Assembly (NCBI GenBank): GCA_047620505.1
Contig: JBLHKS010000034.1
Coordinates: forward strand, 1-46,681
From: JBLHKS01 sp047620505
GTDB taxonomy: Bacteria > Verrucomicrobiota > Verrucomicrobiia > Verrucomicrobiales > DEV007
Direction of reading: 5' to 3'
DNA: 46,681 nt
Shown here: piece after piece, positions 18,805-28,495 of the stretch
How the letters are laid out: every line of letters starts with the position of its first letter
Numbering within the stretch: the first letter of the stretch is position 1
Notes under the pieces: model-generated
What the model was told of the DNA's origin: nothing
What the model saw: only the letters and a program-made list of their open reading frames with translations
Database searches by the model: none
Position numbers and translations under genes: made by a program

Positions 18805-19676
18805 TCCGTATCCGGCGTGGCGGGTTGGCGGGTTTCGATTAATTCGACGATGATGTCGACGACCAAGTTGGCGACGATTAGCATTGTCGTAACCCAAAGA
18901 CTGAGGACAGCTAAACTCTGGAGATCCGTCTGCTTAGCCGATTTGTAAACTGCGAATCCGAATCCAGGGATAAAAAATGCGGTCTCGATCACGATGAGAA
19001 CGCTGAGGAAAAGCGAGAGCAAAAACGGGAAGGATCGAAGAATTGGCCGCCAGATCACCGAGCGCAAAATGGTGTCGAAGATCATTCGGTGGGTCAGGCC
19101 TAACGCATGCGAAGAATGAATCGCGGAGTCCGGAATGGCATGCAGAATCGTTTGAGAAATCTGCCGAGTGACGATCGCGATTCCAGAGAGCGAAAGCGGA
19201 ACGGCGAGCAGAAGACACTTGCCGAGGAACGCCGCCAGCCAGTTGGCTCCCATTCGATGGGACTCGCCGCCGATGAAAACTCCCATGTCGCTGATCGTGT
19301 AATAAAGCACGACGTAAGCGACCCAGAACGCAGGAATCGCTAGAGCAATCGAGACGAAAGCGTGGCCGAGCATCTGAGCCCAGAACTGCCGGTAGCGCCC
19401 TAACAGAATCCCCATCGGGATCCCAAATCCGTAGCTGAGGATCAACGCCAGACCGATCGTGGTCAGACTGTAAAAAAGAGCGATGTTCAGCGGCGGAAGT
19501 TCGGCCAGAGTCTGATCGCCGACCAGCCGGCCGGAGAAGATCGCTCGGAAAAAATCAGGGAACGACAAGTTGCTGTCGTAGAACGGCGCGGCCTCGAGAA
19601 TCAGGAAAATAATGACGCTGAGCAAGAGAAGCTTGCCCGCTGCGAACGCAAAATTTCGACCAAAAACTTGAAGCAT
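18801..19676 (-). CDS. Peptide ABC transporter permease (DppB/OppB-like)
   Basis: 291 residues with about six transmembrane helices. Residues 66-200 hold the BPD_transp fold (SLTTIGLALILSYGFGIPMGILLGRYRQ; FVSIALAIPAFWVAYVVLYY; LLLAVPLSLSGIAIVTRQISQTI). The ATPase-coupling loop is TRQISQTILHAIPDSAIHSSHALGLTHRMIFDTILRSV. The ETAFFIPGFGFAVYKSAKQTDL segment is typical of DppB (E-x-x-F-x-x-P-G-x-G). The start ATG at 19676 is 1 nt after the solute-binding protein stop, and the end overlaps the next permease by 4 nt, indicating translational coupling. Confidence 0.88.
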   Translation of the reverse strand: MLQVFGRNFAFAAGKLLLLSVIIFLILEAAPFYDSNLSFPDFFRAIFSGRLVGDQTLAELPPLNIALFYSLTTIGLALILSYGFGIPMGILLGRYRQFWAQMLGHAFVSIALAIPAFWVAYVVLYYTISDMGVFIGGESHRMGANWLAAFLGKCLLLAVPLSLSGIAIVTRQISQTILHAIPDSAIHSSHALGLTHRMIFDTILRSVIWRPILRSFPFLLSLFLSVLIVIETAFFIPGFGFAVYKSAKQTDLQSLAVLSLWVTTMLIVANLVVDIIVELIETRQPATPDTE

Positions 19677-19677
19677 G

Positions 19678-21756
19678 TCAGGGTGCCGAGTCGGCGGTCG
19701 GGGGTTCGGGATTTGCCGGTTGCTCCGGGACTTCGGCAGGCGGGAGTTTGACCCACCAAGCGAGGTCGTGGGTCAGCGAAACGCGATTTTCTCCGATCTC
19801 GCGCCGATCACCAGAGTCCTTGGTCCCGTCCTGCACGAAGGCGTGCCCGGTGTGAAAAACCCGTGCGGTTTCGGCGAGAAAAAGGTGGACCTGAGGCTGG
19901 AGTTCGTAGATCCGAGAATGGAGCTGACCAGCGAGCCCCTGGGCCTGCTCCTCGTCCTTAGTAGTGCGGATTTCCTCGAGCAACTCGTCAACGCGCGCGT
20001 CCTCAAGCTTCGTGTAATTTCCGAGTCCCGGACCGATTTCGGTCGAATGCCAGTTGGCGAACTGGTCGAGCTTGTGTCCCAGCTCTCCCGTCATCAAAGC
20101 GGCGTCGAAAGACGTGTTGCTCGAACGAATCCCGGAAATTTCGCCATAACTAGCGAAACGCAGCTGCACATCCGCACCGATCTCGCTCCACGCCTCCAGA
20201 AGGCGCCGACCCAGCAGCTGCTGAAATTCATCCTGGCCAGCGAGCGTGAGGCTGAATTCCAGGCGATCTTTCCAGCCGGCTTCCGCCAGCAGCTTCCGGG
20301 CGAGCGAAAGATCGCGTTTGATCGGCTCAAGCGGCCCTTGAGCGAACCCGGCCGAGGGATGAATCAAGCGATCCACATGCTTGCCGGATCCCCCTAACAA
20401 ATCACCAATCAGCTCATTCACATCGATCGCGTGAGCAAGCGCCAGCCGAACTTTGCGATCGCGAAACGCAGGATGATTCAGGTTCAAGGCGACGAACGTG
20501 TGGTGAACCATCGGGCTCTTCACGAGGCTGAATTCCTGGTGAGATTGGAGGTAGCTGTAGGTCGTCGGCTTAGCTTCGTATGAGTCGATCGTGTGGGTCT
20601 GAAACAGCAAACGCCGAAGCCGGTTTTCAAGCACGCGCTGGTAAACGAGTCGTTGGTTAGTCGGCCTTCCTCGGAAATAATTTTCGTTTCGGTGAAGCAC
20701 AATCGGCTCTTCCGGTCGCCAGTCTCGAATCATGAATGGACCCGTTCCCACCAGAGGCGGTAGCTCAGGACGATCCGGAGTAAAATTGTGCCAGGCGTGC
20801 GCCGGAAGAATCGGGAGGTACTCCCAGACTTCGAGCGCCGGGACGATTTCTGCGCGATACCGAATCCGAAATGTGCGCGGGCCGACCGCGTCGATTCCCT
20901 GGATGGATCTCATCGCGTTGGTCAGAATCGGCTGCGTCCCGCTCTCAAGCCCGAGGTCGATCGAATGAAGCACATCGACGACGGAAACCGGCTTTCCGTC
21001 GTGCCACTGAACATCGCGGAGGTTCATCGTTAACGCGCTCTGGAAGAGGAACGGCTGCTGCTGGACGAGCTCGATTTGGCCCTCGAGTTCCTTGTTCGCC
21101 TTGAGATAAAAAAGCTCCAACTCGCGTAGAAACCGCTCCTGGTTTCCAGCTGAGTAAGCCTCGATCAGTGTCGGCTTCCCCGCCCAGCTTCGACGAACCT
21201 GATCCCCTTCGACCGCGCCAAGACGGAAGGTCTCAAACGACTCCGCCGAGGAGTGATTCGTCCGAATATTCCAGAGCGTAACCTCGGTCAAGTCCGCAGG
21301 GGGCAGCGTCGCGAGAATCTGGTAGCCGACCTCGTTGTTCCGATGATTCAGCTTGATCCGGATTTCGTCGCCGATCAGCTCGGGCTCGCCGACAATTCCC
21401 CAACCTTCCCAGTGATCCCGGGTCTTCAGAAATTCCTCAAAAGCAGGTTTGGCGTAGCGCTCAAAAACGAAAAAATATCTCAGCTCTCCAGAGTAACGCC
21501 ATGACTCGGCCAGGTGCCCTTCGAGCTGCAATTTCTCATCACGGCCAAGCAATTTATCGAAGAGCAGGCTCTCAATTTCCTCAGAAATCGGGTCCTGCTG
21601 AGTCAACGGATCGACCCCGATAGGAACGGTCGTGATCGCAAAAGTGATCGACTCCGCAGCCGCCTCACCGCTGGCCGTCAGACTGCGCAGAAAATACGCC
21701 GCCAACGCGATGAGGAGGAGAGGTAGGCAGTAAATCGTTAATCGCAGCCAACGCAT
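19678..21756 (-). CDS. Extracellular solute-binding protein, family 5, enlarged
   Basis: About 692 residues from the ATG at 21756, which gives MRWLRLTIYCLPLLLIALAAYFLRS as signal or membrane anchor; an ATG at 21801 would add 15 residues. The SBP_bac_5 landmarks are present: VDPLTQQDPISEEIESLLFDKLLGRDEKLQLEGHLAESW, the channel segment LRDVQWHDGKPVSVVDVLHSID, LVGTGPFMIRDW and RKVRLALAHAIDVNELIGDLL. Usual length is 500-600; here about 120 extra residues (roughly 95-235) separate the first strand from the WHDGK region. It captures peptides or similar ligands in the periplasm for the downstream permeases. It ends in a Pro-rich tail. The palindrome copy at 20212-20223 encodes FQQLLGR. Confidence 0.87.
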   Translation of the reverse strand: MRWLRLTIYCLPLLLIALAAYFLRSLTASGEAAAESITFAITTVPIGVDPLTQQDPISEEIESLLFDKLLGRDEKLQLEGHLAESWRYSGELRYFFVFERYAKPAFEEFLKTRDHWEGWGIVGEPELIGDEIRIKLNHRNNEVGYQILATLPPADLTEVTLWNIRTNHSSAESFETFRLGAVEGDQVRRSWAGKPTLIEAYSAGNQERFLRELELFYLKANKELEGQIELVQQQPFLFQSALTMNLRDVQWHDGKPVSVVDVLHSIDLGLESGTQPILTNAMRSIQGIDAVGPRTFRIRYRAEIVPALEVWEYLPILPAHAWHNFTPDRPELPPLVGTGPFMIRDWRPEEPIVLHRNENYFRGRPTNQRLVYQRVLENRLRRLLFQTHTIDSYEAKPTTYSYLQSHQEFSLVKSPMVHHTFVALNLNHPAFRDRKVRLALAHAIDVNELIGDLLGGSGKHVDRLIHPSAGFAQGPLEPIKRDLSLARKLLAEAGWKDRLEFSLTLAGQDEFQQLLGRRLLEAWSEIGADVQLRFASYGEISGIRSSNTSFDAALMTGELGHKLDQFANWHSTEIGPGLGNYTKLEDARVDELLEEIRTTKDEEQAQGLAGQLHSRIYELQPQVHLFLAETARVFHTGHAFVQDGTKDSGDRREIGENRVSLTHDLAWWVKLPPAEVPEQPANPEPPTADSAP

Positions 21757-21974
21757 GGGATGAATCGCAGCAATCATCGTAAAGATTAGAGGAATTCGCA
21801 AGTTCCAGATGGTCTGGAATCGGGGCTCCTCTGCGCCAACCCAATGCGAACGGGGTTCGGAGCCAATGCATCTTTCTTGGATCTTTGATCGCCAACGTCA
21901 AGAGGCAGCCCAGTCTGAAAATCAGGCTGATCGCTGGACAAACCCTTAATTCAGCGCCTAAGGATCCGAGTTTC
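21757..21974. other. Divergent promoter spacer between transporter operon and kinase gene
   Basis: This 218-bp stretch separates two divergently transcribed units and so must hold both promoters. I see no clear -35/-10 pair, long palindrome, repeat or riboswitch-like structure in it. Confidence 0.4.
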
Positions 21975-23791
21975 ATGGAAACGGCTTTCGTCTTTCTTCG
22001 ATACCTTGCCCGGGCTGCAATCGGCGTCGTTCCTGGAGGTGGATTTGCGGGAGAAATGATTTCCGACCTAGTTGCGGGGATTGCCAAGGATGCCTTTGAT
22101 CGCTGGTCGGGCGACCGGAAGCGGACGCAGATGAGGAAAGATATGGAGATCGTCGCTGAAGCTCGCCTTGAGGAGGTGGAGAGCTTCATTCATCAGACCG
22201 TTTCCACTGAGGCAGCGAATTGGCCTGAAGACTCTAAAAGGCGATTGGAAGGCTGGTTGACCCAGATTCCATTCTCGCTCCAGAGATCGCTGCGGCGTAC
22301 CGCCGATCCCAGCGGAAAGACCGTTCCCAATCACCTCGTTCCGAATTCGGCCGAAGAGTTTCAGTCGATGCTGCCGGACCGCCTGCCCCGGTTTCAAAGC
22401 GGCCACAGCCCGTCCGGTTGCGGCGATTGGAAACTGGTGCGGTTGCTGGGCGCGGGCGGATTTGGAGAGGTCTGGATGGCGGAGAATCCGTTTATGCCAA
22501 GCGCCGAGCCGGTGGCGCTCAAATTCTGCATCGATTCGGCAGCTGCTGACCAGTTGCGACGAGAAGCCGTGTTGCTGGATCGAGTTCGCCGTGAGGGGCG
22601 GCATCCGGGCATCGTTCCCCTGCTCGACACGCATCTCAGTGCCGAGGTTCCCTGCCTGCGCTACGAATTCGTTGAAGGAGGGGACCTCGCGGGACTGATC
22701 CGGGAATGGCGCGCGAAAGAGAGCGGACCTTCCCCTGATGAAGCGGCGCGTATCGTCTTGCGAATCGCAGAAATCATGGCCTTTGCCCACCGCCTCGAAC
22801 CTCCGATTGTCCACCGAGACCTGAAGCCCGCAAACATCCTCATCGATCCTTCCTCAGGTAAGAATCGGTTTCGAATTGCCGATTTCGGGCTTGGCGGCGT
22901 GGCCGCCGATTCGGCGTCCTTGAACAGTCAGGCGCGTTCGCGTCCGGCGGAAGTTCTTGGTCAGTCGCTGCTGGGCTCCCACACCCCGCTGTACGCCTCT
23001 CCCGAACAGGAGCGCGGAAGCGCGAGCCCGATCCGCGCGACGATGTCCACGCGATCGGCGTGATCTGGTATCAGCTTCTGACAGGAGATCTGCGAAAAGG
23101 CAGTCCTCGTGGAAGTGGATGGAAGCGCCGACTTCGGGGCGAATTGAGTGTGCCCGGTGAGCACATCGAGCTTCTGGAACGATGCATCGAGGAAGAACCA
23201 CAGGACCGAATCGCGGATGCTGCCGAATTGTTGGCGGAGTTGGAAAAACTCTTTGAGCAGCGTGAGCCGCAGGCCGTGGAAAAGGCGGAAAACGCGATGG
23301 TTGAAACTTCTCTCGGGGTGCCGCCACAGCTGCCTGAGGGCTTTGGAAAGACTAGCAAATCGCCGCCAATCGCCATAGTCGAAATCAACCCTGTGGATTC
23401 GATATTGCGCCCAAGCTCCTTCAAGCCTACTAAGTTCCCCAAGCTGGCTTGGATAACCGGATTTCTGTCCGCAGCGATTGCGCTGTTTGCGTTTGCGATT
23501 AGGCTTTTTCCTCAAGAATTGAACGTAGCGGTGCCAGCAATCTTGATCGGCGGTTTTTTTGCGGCGCTGACAGGATTGATTTCAAGACCGTCGTTGGCCT
23601 TCGCTTTTGGTATCCCCGGCGGCTTTGTTGCAGCCAATATTGTTTTTGTGCCAATCCACTTTCCAGCTGATCGCCAGCTTCCTATGGCGATTGAGTTCGG
23701 TCTTGGAGCTGTTTTCGCTTCCATGGCCTACTTTAAACTATTTTATCGTTCGAAAACCTCAGAGATTTTATCGCGGTCAACAAAGAACTGA
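21975..23791 (+). pseudogene. Membrane-anchored Ser/Thr protein kinase, split by a one-base frameshift
   Basis: The first part (21975-23063) has an N-terminal helical region METAFVFLRYLARAAIGVVPGGGFAGEMI, then a Hanks-type kinase domain: glycine loop GAGGFGEVW (159-167), catalytic K183 in VALKFC, HRDLKPAN (280-287), DFG (303-305) and ASPEQ (341-345). The frame then reads SPIRATMSTRSA and stops. The second part (overlapping, to 23791) resumes in another frame with the expected DPRDDVHAIGVIWYQLLTGDL of subdomain IX, the lower lobe (IELLERCIEEEPQDRIADAAELLAEL) and a C-terminal membrane region of about four helices. Adding one base at about 23030 (CCGAT to CCGGAT) restores one protein of roughly 605 residues. 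It should phosphorylate cytosolic targets from the membrane. Mutation and assembly error are both possible. Confidence 0.87.
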
Positions 23792-23845
23792 TTACCCAGC
23801 AACTGCCGGCCGAAAGAGCCCCATTTTTCGGGGCGTGGACTCTGC

Positions 23846-26842
23846 ATGACTCGTTATCTCTTCGCCGTCTGCCTTTTTTCAATCGCCCACGCTCAGGAAC
23901 CAGAGCACCAGATCCGCTGGGCGGCCGAGCCGATCACGATCGACGGCAAGGCGGATGAGAAGATATGGGAGACGGCTCAGGTGATCGATAAGTTTCAACT
24001 CGGCTGGCTCGCGGAGCCGCGCGATGCGCTAACGAAGACGAAGGCGCGGCTGCTTTGGGATCGCGATTTCGTCTACTTTTTTGCTGAGATGGAGGACACC
24101 GATCTCTACGCCGACGAGACTAAGCACGATGGGAATCTCTGGGAAAACGACGTCTTCGAACTCTTCTTTAAACCCTCGCCGAAGCATCCCGGCTACTACG
24201 AATTCCAGGTGAACCCGACTGGCGCGATTCTCGATGTTTTTTATCCACGACTCAACGCAGGCGGCCTGAAGCGGTTCATCGATGACTTCGAATTCCACGT
24301 TGAAGCCGCCGTTCAACTCAACGGCACGCTAAATCATTGGGAGGACACGGACGAGGGGTGGAGTTGCGAGGGACGAATCCCGTGGACCGATTTTGTGAAA
24401 ACGGGCGGGCCGCCAGCGCCGGATGAAATCTGGAAATTCACTCTCTGTCGCTACGACTACTCGGTCGATCTCGAAGGCGGCAAGGACTCATCGTCTGTTG
24501 CTCCGCTTTCAAGATATAACTTTCACTGGTGGGAAGATTATTTGCCTGTGAAATTCATCGGACCGCCTGACGACCAAGCTCAACTCCCGGAGGCGCTCAA
24601 GTCGTTTGGAGCTGCGGACACAACGCGGATGGCCGGCTCGCCGGAACCTCCGCCGCCGTTCACTGTCGAGCCCGCGTTTCCCGATCTGGAAGAAATCAGG
24701 GATCTGATCACTTTTGCGTTCGAGCCCGGAACCGGGCGAATTTTCTACACCGATCGTTTGCCGGGAAAGCAGGAATCCCGTCTTCGACGCTTCGATCCGA
24801 AGACGGGAAAAACGGAAACGCTTTTCGAGAATCTCTACACATTTTACGATCTGGAATTTCACCCTGACTTTGCCAAAAACGGTTACCTTTTTGTTGGAAA
24901 CAACGGGCCGTCCGATCTCCCGCGTCCCGAGCGACATTCGCGCGTGACACGCTACAAATTCGATTTCGAAACCCAGCAGCTGCTGGCGGATTCGGAGAAG
25001 ACGATTATCGAATGGCTCTCCGGCGGACACGACGGTTCGGCTGTGGCGTTCGGCGCTGAAGGGCTGCTTTTCGTGACTTCGGGCGACGGCTCAAACGATT
25101 CGGACACGAACATTCAGGGCCAGGGGCTGGATCATTTGCGCGCGAAAGTTTTGCGGATCGACGTCGACCACGGCGATCCCTACGCAGTGCCGAAGGACAA
25201 TCCGTTTGTGGATTTGTCAGGCGCTCGACCGGAGACTTGGGCTTACGGCTTTCGGAACCCGTGGCGGATGTCCTACGACGCAAAAAGTGATCAGCTTTGG
25301 GTCGGCAACAACGGGCAAGATTTGTTGGAACAGGTCTACCTTGTCGAGCGCGGCGCAAACTACGGATGGAGCGTCTATGAAGGCAGCCGCATCTTTTATG
25401 AGAACCGGAAACTCGGCCCGACGCCGGTCTCCAAACCGACTTTTGAGCACGATCACGGTGAGTCGCGTTCGCTGACTGGCGGGCTGGTTTACAACGGAGA
25501 TCGCTGGCCGGATCTCGACGGGGCTTATCTTTATGGTGATAATTCGACTGGCAAAATCTGGGCCGGCAAACACGACGGCGAGAAGGTCACCTGGCACGAA
25601 GAAATCGCGGACACGAACCTTTCGATCTCGGATTTTGGAGTCGACGCGGACGGCGAAATTCTCATCGCGGATCTCCAGCGCGGTGCTGCTTTTTATCGGC
25701 TTGTCAGGAACGAAGCCAAGGACAAGTCCGCTGAATTTCCCCGCAAGCTCAGCCAGACCGGCTTATTCAAATCAGTTTCCGCGCACGAAGTCGAATCGGC
25801 GCTCCTTCCCTACAGCGTGGCTGTTCCGCAGTGGGCTGACGGCGCGACTGCCGATCGATTCCTGGCCTTGCCTGAAGTCAAAGAGCGGATGCTAAGCCTC
25901 AGCCCATACAACGGCTGGAAACTCCCCGAAGGGACAACGGCGATTCAGACATTTGGATTCGGAGAAGGAGAAAACCGCCGTTTGGTCGAAACCCGGATCC
26001 TGACACAACAAGAAAAAGAGTGGTTCGCCTATTCCTACCGCTGGAACGAAGCCCAAACAGAAGCCACGCTCGTCGACGCCGATGGAGCTGACGCGGAGAT
26101 CAAAATCGGCGATCGCCTGCATTCGTGGAGATTCGCCAGTCGAGCCGAATGCATGTTTTGCCACTCTCGCGCGTCCGGTTTCGTGCTCGGCTTGCAGACA
26201 CCGCAGTTCAACACAACTCACGACTACGGCGACGGCGCGCGTGAGCAGCTGCTGGTTCTGGAAGCGCTGGGTTTGAGCCGCTCCAATTGGAAAACCGACG
26301 CGCTCCAGGGCGAGCAACTTGCGCTCAGTTGGGACAAACGCGAGGCTCGTGATCGCAACGACGTCGAAACTCAGGACCGTCTGGATCTCGCGCATCAACG
26401 CCGGTTCGGAACCCGCAACCAACGTGGTGGCCCGTCAAATCCAGGAATGCTTTCGATGTCTCCCGCGAGCTACCCAAGACTCGCTCGACCTGACGATCAA
26501 ACTCAGCCAGTCGCGCTGCGGGCTCGCTCCTATCTCCACGCGAACTGCGCGCACTGCCATCGAGAAGCCGGTGGTGGAAACTCTCGGATCAATCTTCAAT
26601 TCTTTCTCGACGAACGCTTCATGAATTTGTTTGAGTCGCCTAACCACGGAACGCTCGGCCTGACTCCAGCCGAGGATTTCCGAGTGGTTAAGCCGGGCGA
26701 TCCATCGAGGTCGACCCTGTTTCATCGAGTCGCCAATCGCGGCGAGGGTTCTGGTCAGATGCCGCCGATCGGTGCTCACACGCCGGATCCGGCTGCGGCA
26801 ACCGTGATCCTCCAGTGGATCGCGGAAATGAAGGAACCCTGA
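23846..26842 (+). CDS. Secreted fusion: CBM9-like domain, PQQ-type sugar dehydrogenase, cytochrome-like domain
   Basis: 998 residues. A signal peptide (MTRYLFAVCLFSIAHA) is followed by a CBM9-like domain (about 20-240; ITIDGKADEKIWETA, LWENDVFELFFKP, YEFQVNPTGAILD, WSCEGRIPWTDF). Next is a glucose/sorbosone dehydrogenase beta-propeller (about 275-640; GLLFVTSGDGSNDSDTNIQGQGLDHLRAKVLRID, WAYGFRNPWRMSYD, GANYGWSVYEGSR, LTGGLVYNG). The C-terminal third has two heme-attachment motifs, CMFCH (near 769) and CAHCH (near 900), the latter in YLHANCAHCHREAGGGNS. The likely role is periplasmic oxidation of bound saccharides with electrons passed to heme c; substrate and cofactor are inferred. It stands 54 bp after the kinase gene. 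Palindrome copies encode TQQLLAD (24974-24985) and EQLLVL (26244-26253). Confidence 0.87.
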   Translation: MTRYLFAVCLFSIAHAQEPEHQIRWAAEPITIDGKADEKIWETAQVIDKFQLGWLAEPRDALTKTKARLLWDRDFVYFFAEMEDTDLYADETKHDGNLWENDVFELFFKPSPKHPGYYEFQVNPTGAILDVFYPRLNAGGLKRFIDDFEFHVEAAVQLNGTLNHWEDTDEGWSCEGRIPWTDFVKTGGPPAPDEIWKFTLCRYDYSVDLEGGKDSSSVAPLSRYNFHWWEDYLPVKFIGPPDDQAQLPEALKSFGAADTTRMAGSPEPPPPFTVEPAFPDLEEIRDLITFAFEPGTGRIFYTDRLPGKQESRLRRFDPKTGKTETLFENLYTFYDLEFHPDFAKNGYLFVGNNGPSDLPRPERHSRVTRYKFDFETQQLLADSEKTIIEWLSGGHDGSAVAFGAEGLLFVTSGDGSNDSDTNIQGQGLDHLRAKVLRIDVDHGDPYAVPKDNPFVDLSGARPETWAYGFRNPWRMSYDAKSDQLWVGNNGQDLLEQVYLVERGANYGWSVYEGSRIFYENRKLGPTPVSKPTFEHDHGESRSLTGGLVYNGDRWPDLDGAYLYGDNSTGKIWAGKHDGEKVTWHEEIADTNLSISDFGVDADGEILIADLQRGAAFYRLVRNEAKDKSAEFPRKLSQTGLFKSVSAHEVESALLPYSVAVPQWADGATADRFLALPEVKERMLSLSPYNGWKLPEGTTAIQTFGFGEGENRRLVETRILTQQEKEWFAYSYRWNEAQTEATLVDADGADAEIKIGDRLHSWRFASRAECMFCHSRASGFVLGLQTPQFNTTHDYGDGAREQLLVLEALGLSRSNWKTDALQGEQLALSWDKREARDRNDVETQDRLDLAHQRRFGTRNQRGGPSNPGMLSMSPASYPRLARPDDQTQPVALRARSYLHANCAHCHREAGGGNSRINLQFFLDERFMNLFESPNHGTLGLTPAEDFRVVKPGDPSRSTLFHRVANRGEGSGQMPPIGAHTPDPAAATVILQWIAEMKEP

Positions 26843-26888
26843 CCGAAAAGCAGGCTAAAACTGCCGTTGCTCGAAGATCGCTGCTGGA

Positions 26889-28343
26889 TCAACTCGGCTC
26901 GAAAAGAGCCTTCATCCCAACGGACGAATCGACGAGTTCACGCGCGTAATCGTTGTCCTTCACTCCGCTGATCGTGACGAAAGTGTGGAACGCGTTCTTC
27001 CTCGTTTTCGTGATTCGGCGAAAGGTCTCGCGGCGCTCCCGCAGCTGCTTGGCGTAGCGCTTGTCGATCACGAATTCGGCCTCGGAAAATTTCATCTCGC
27101 AGAGGTTGATGCAGGCGTCAGCGCGATCGATGAGGAGGTCGATCTGCGCGCCAGTCTCAGCTTTGTCGGAAGGCCGGTAGAGCCAGGAAGCGGTTTCGGT
27201 GGAGACGCCGGCGATGCCCAGCGCGGCTTTGATCTGGCTGATGTGTTTGAAGCAGAGAGTTTCGAACGCAAGGCCACTCCAGGCGCGCCACTTCGGCGTG
27301 CCGCGCATCTTCTGCCAACCGCCGGAAGCGTCACCGCGCCAGCGCTCCATCCAACGCAGGTGGAAGAGCGAAAACTCGTCGGCCAGCCGGTAGATCGTGT
27401 CTTTGGCGCGTTTTCCATACGGCGCCGAGCTGCGGATGAAGTCGGACTCGCGGAGTTCGTCGAGGGTCGTGGTCAGGCGGCCGCTTGGCGATTGTTTTGT
27501 CGCTGCCGCGATTTCGTTGCGTGTCAGGCCAGCGCTTTTTGCCGCGAGGGCGCGGACGATTTGGACGTGGCGTTCCGGGCTGTCGAACAGCGCCGGATAG
27601 AGCTTGGAAAACTCGTCTCGCAGGAGCCCTTCGCGCGAAAAACAAACGCGATCGATGATCTGGGTCGCGGACTCGCCGCGCCGTGCTTGTTCGAGGTAAA
27701 GCGGCACGCCGCCGAAGGCCATGTAGAGTTCGATCACCTGGTAATCGGTCAGGCTGACCCCACGGCTTTGGAGGAGTTCGCGGCTCTCGGCGAGGTCGAA
27801 TGGCTCGAGGCGCATCTGATGGGTAACGCGATTGTGAAGCCCGCCTTTGTCGTGCAGGAGTTTGCGAATCATCCAGGACGCGGCCGAGCCGCAAACGACG
27901 AGGATGAGGTTGTTCTGGCGGCTGCCCCATGAATTCCAGAAATGATCGAGCGCTGGCAGGAATCGGGAGCGCGGCCCGGCGAGCCAGGGAAGTTCGTCGA
28001 AGAAAATGACGTGCTTGCGCTCGGTCGACAGAGTCTCGCCCCAGGCTTCCAATTCGCGGAACGCCTCCGGCCAGGATTTCGGCACACCCTTTTCCGGAAA
28101 ATTCCCGGCTGACGCTTTGCCGAGGGCGAGCGCGAAGTTTTCCAGCTGATTGCGGAGGGGGCCGTCTTTCATCCCGACCAACTCAAGCGTGATGTTTTCC
28201 TTCAATCCCTCGCGAATGAGGAAGGTTTTTCCAACTCGCCTGCGGCCGTGGACAGCGAGGAAGATGGGTTGTCGGGAGGCCAGAAGTTCGTCGAACCGCC
28301 GAAGCTGGCTGTGGCGCCCGACGAGTTTACGTGGCTCCATCAT
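26889..28343 (-). CDS. AAA-type ATPase with C-terminal nuclease-like domain (DUF234 family)
   Basis: 484 residues. The N-terminal P-loop ATPase has Walker A VHGRRRVGKTFLIRE (about 33-47), Walker B VIFFDELPWL and sensor-1 LILVVCGSAASWM, the archaeal-ATPase/STAND-like arrangement. A winged-helix region follows (RALAAKSAGLTRNEIAAATKQSPSGRLTTTLDELRESDFI). The C-terminal domain has GAQIDLLIDRADACINLCEMKFSE, a D...ExK pattern of the PD-(D/E)xK nuclease fold. These proteins are common in genomes with mobile elements and often stand alone; their function is unknown. Tandem ATGs at 28343 and 28340 both fit. Its promoter is strongly AT-rich with a repeated GGCTAAATC motif, unlike the rest of the window, and the gene has no AGCAGCTGCT copy, both suggesting transfer. 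Confidence 0.87.
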   Translation of the reverse strand: MMEPRKLVGRHSQLRRFDELLASRQPIFLAVHGRRRVGKTFLIREGLKENITLELVGMKDGPLRNQLENFALALGKASAGNFPEKGVPKSWPEAFRELEAWGETLSTERKHVIFFDELPWLAGPRSRFLPALDHFWNSWGSRQNNLILVVCGSAASWMIRKLLHDKGGLHNRVTHQMRLEPFDLAESRELLQSRGVSLTDYQVIELYMAFGGVPLYLEQARRGESATQIIDRVCFSREGLLRDEFSKLYPALFDSPERHVQIVRALAAKSAGLTRNEIAAATKQSPSGRLTTTLDELRESDFIRSSAPYGKRAKDTIYRLADEFSLFHLRWMERWRGDASGGWQKMRGTPKWRAWSGLAFETLCFKHISQIKAALGIAGVSTETASWLYRPSDKAETGAQIDLLIDRADACINLCEMKFSEAEFVIDKRYAKQLRERRETFRRITKTRKNAFHTFVTISGVKDNDYARELVDSSVGMKALFEPS

Positions 28344-28480
28344 GGCTAAATCGTATCCACATATAGAGAAATAGCCATCAATAATTTTATATATGGCTAA
28401 ATCTAATATTATTCGTGTGATTTAGCCGGTTTAAATTTACGCAGATGATTCAGCGATTGCTGGCCAAGTCACGCTAAATC
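28342..28480. repeat. AT-rich control region with repeated GGCTAAATC sites
   Basis: ATGGCTAAATC occurs identically at 28342-28352 (overlapping the ATPase start codon) and 28393-28403; GCTAAATC recurs at 28473-28480; the inverse GATTTAGCC is at 28419-28427 and TAGCCAT at 28372-28378. Two inverted pairs result: ATGGCTA/TAGCCAT (arms 7 bp) and GGCTAAATC/GATTTAGCC (arms 9 bp, 15-bp spacer). This looks like a set of operators for a dimeric repressor acting on the ATPase gene and possibly on the divergent hydrolase gene. Autoregulation by the ATPase protein's winged-helix region is a guess. Confidence 0.5.
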
Positions 28481-28495
28481 TGCTCGAATGACGAG

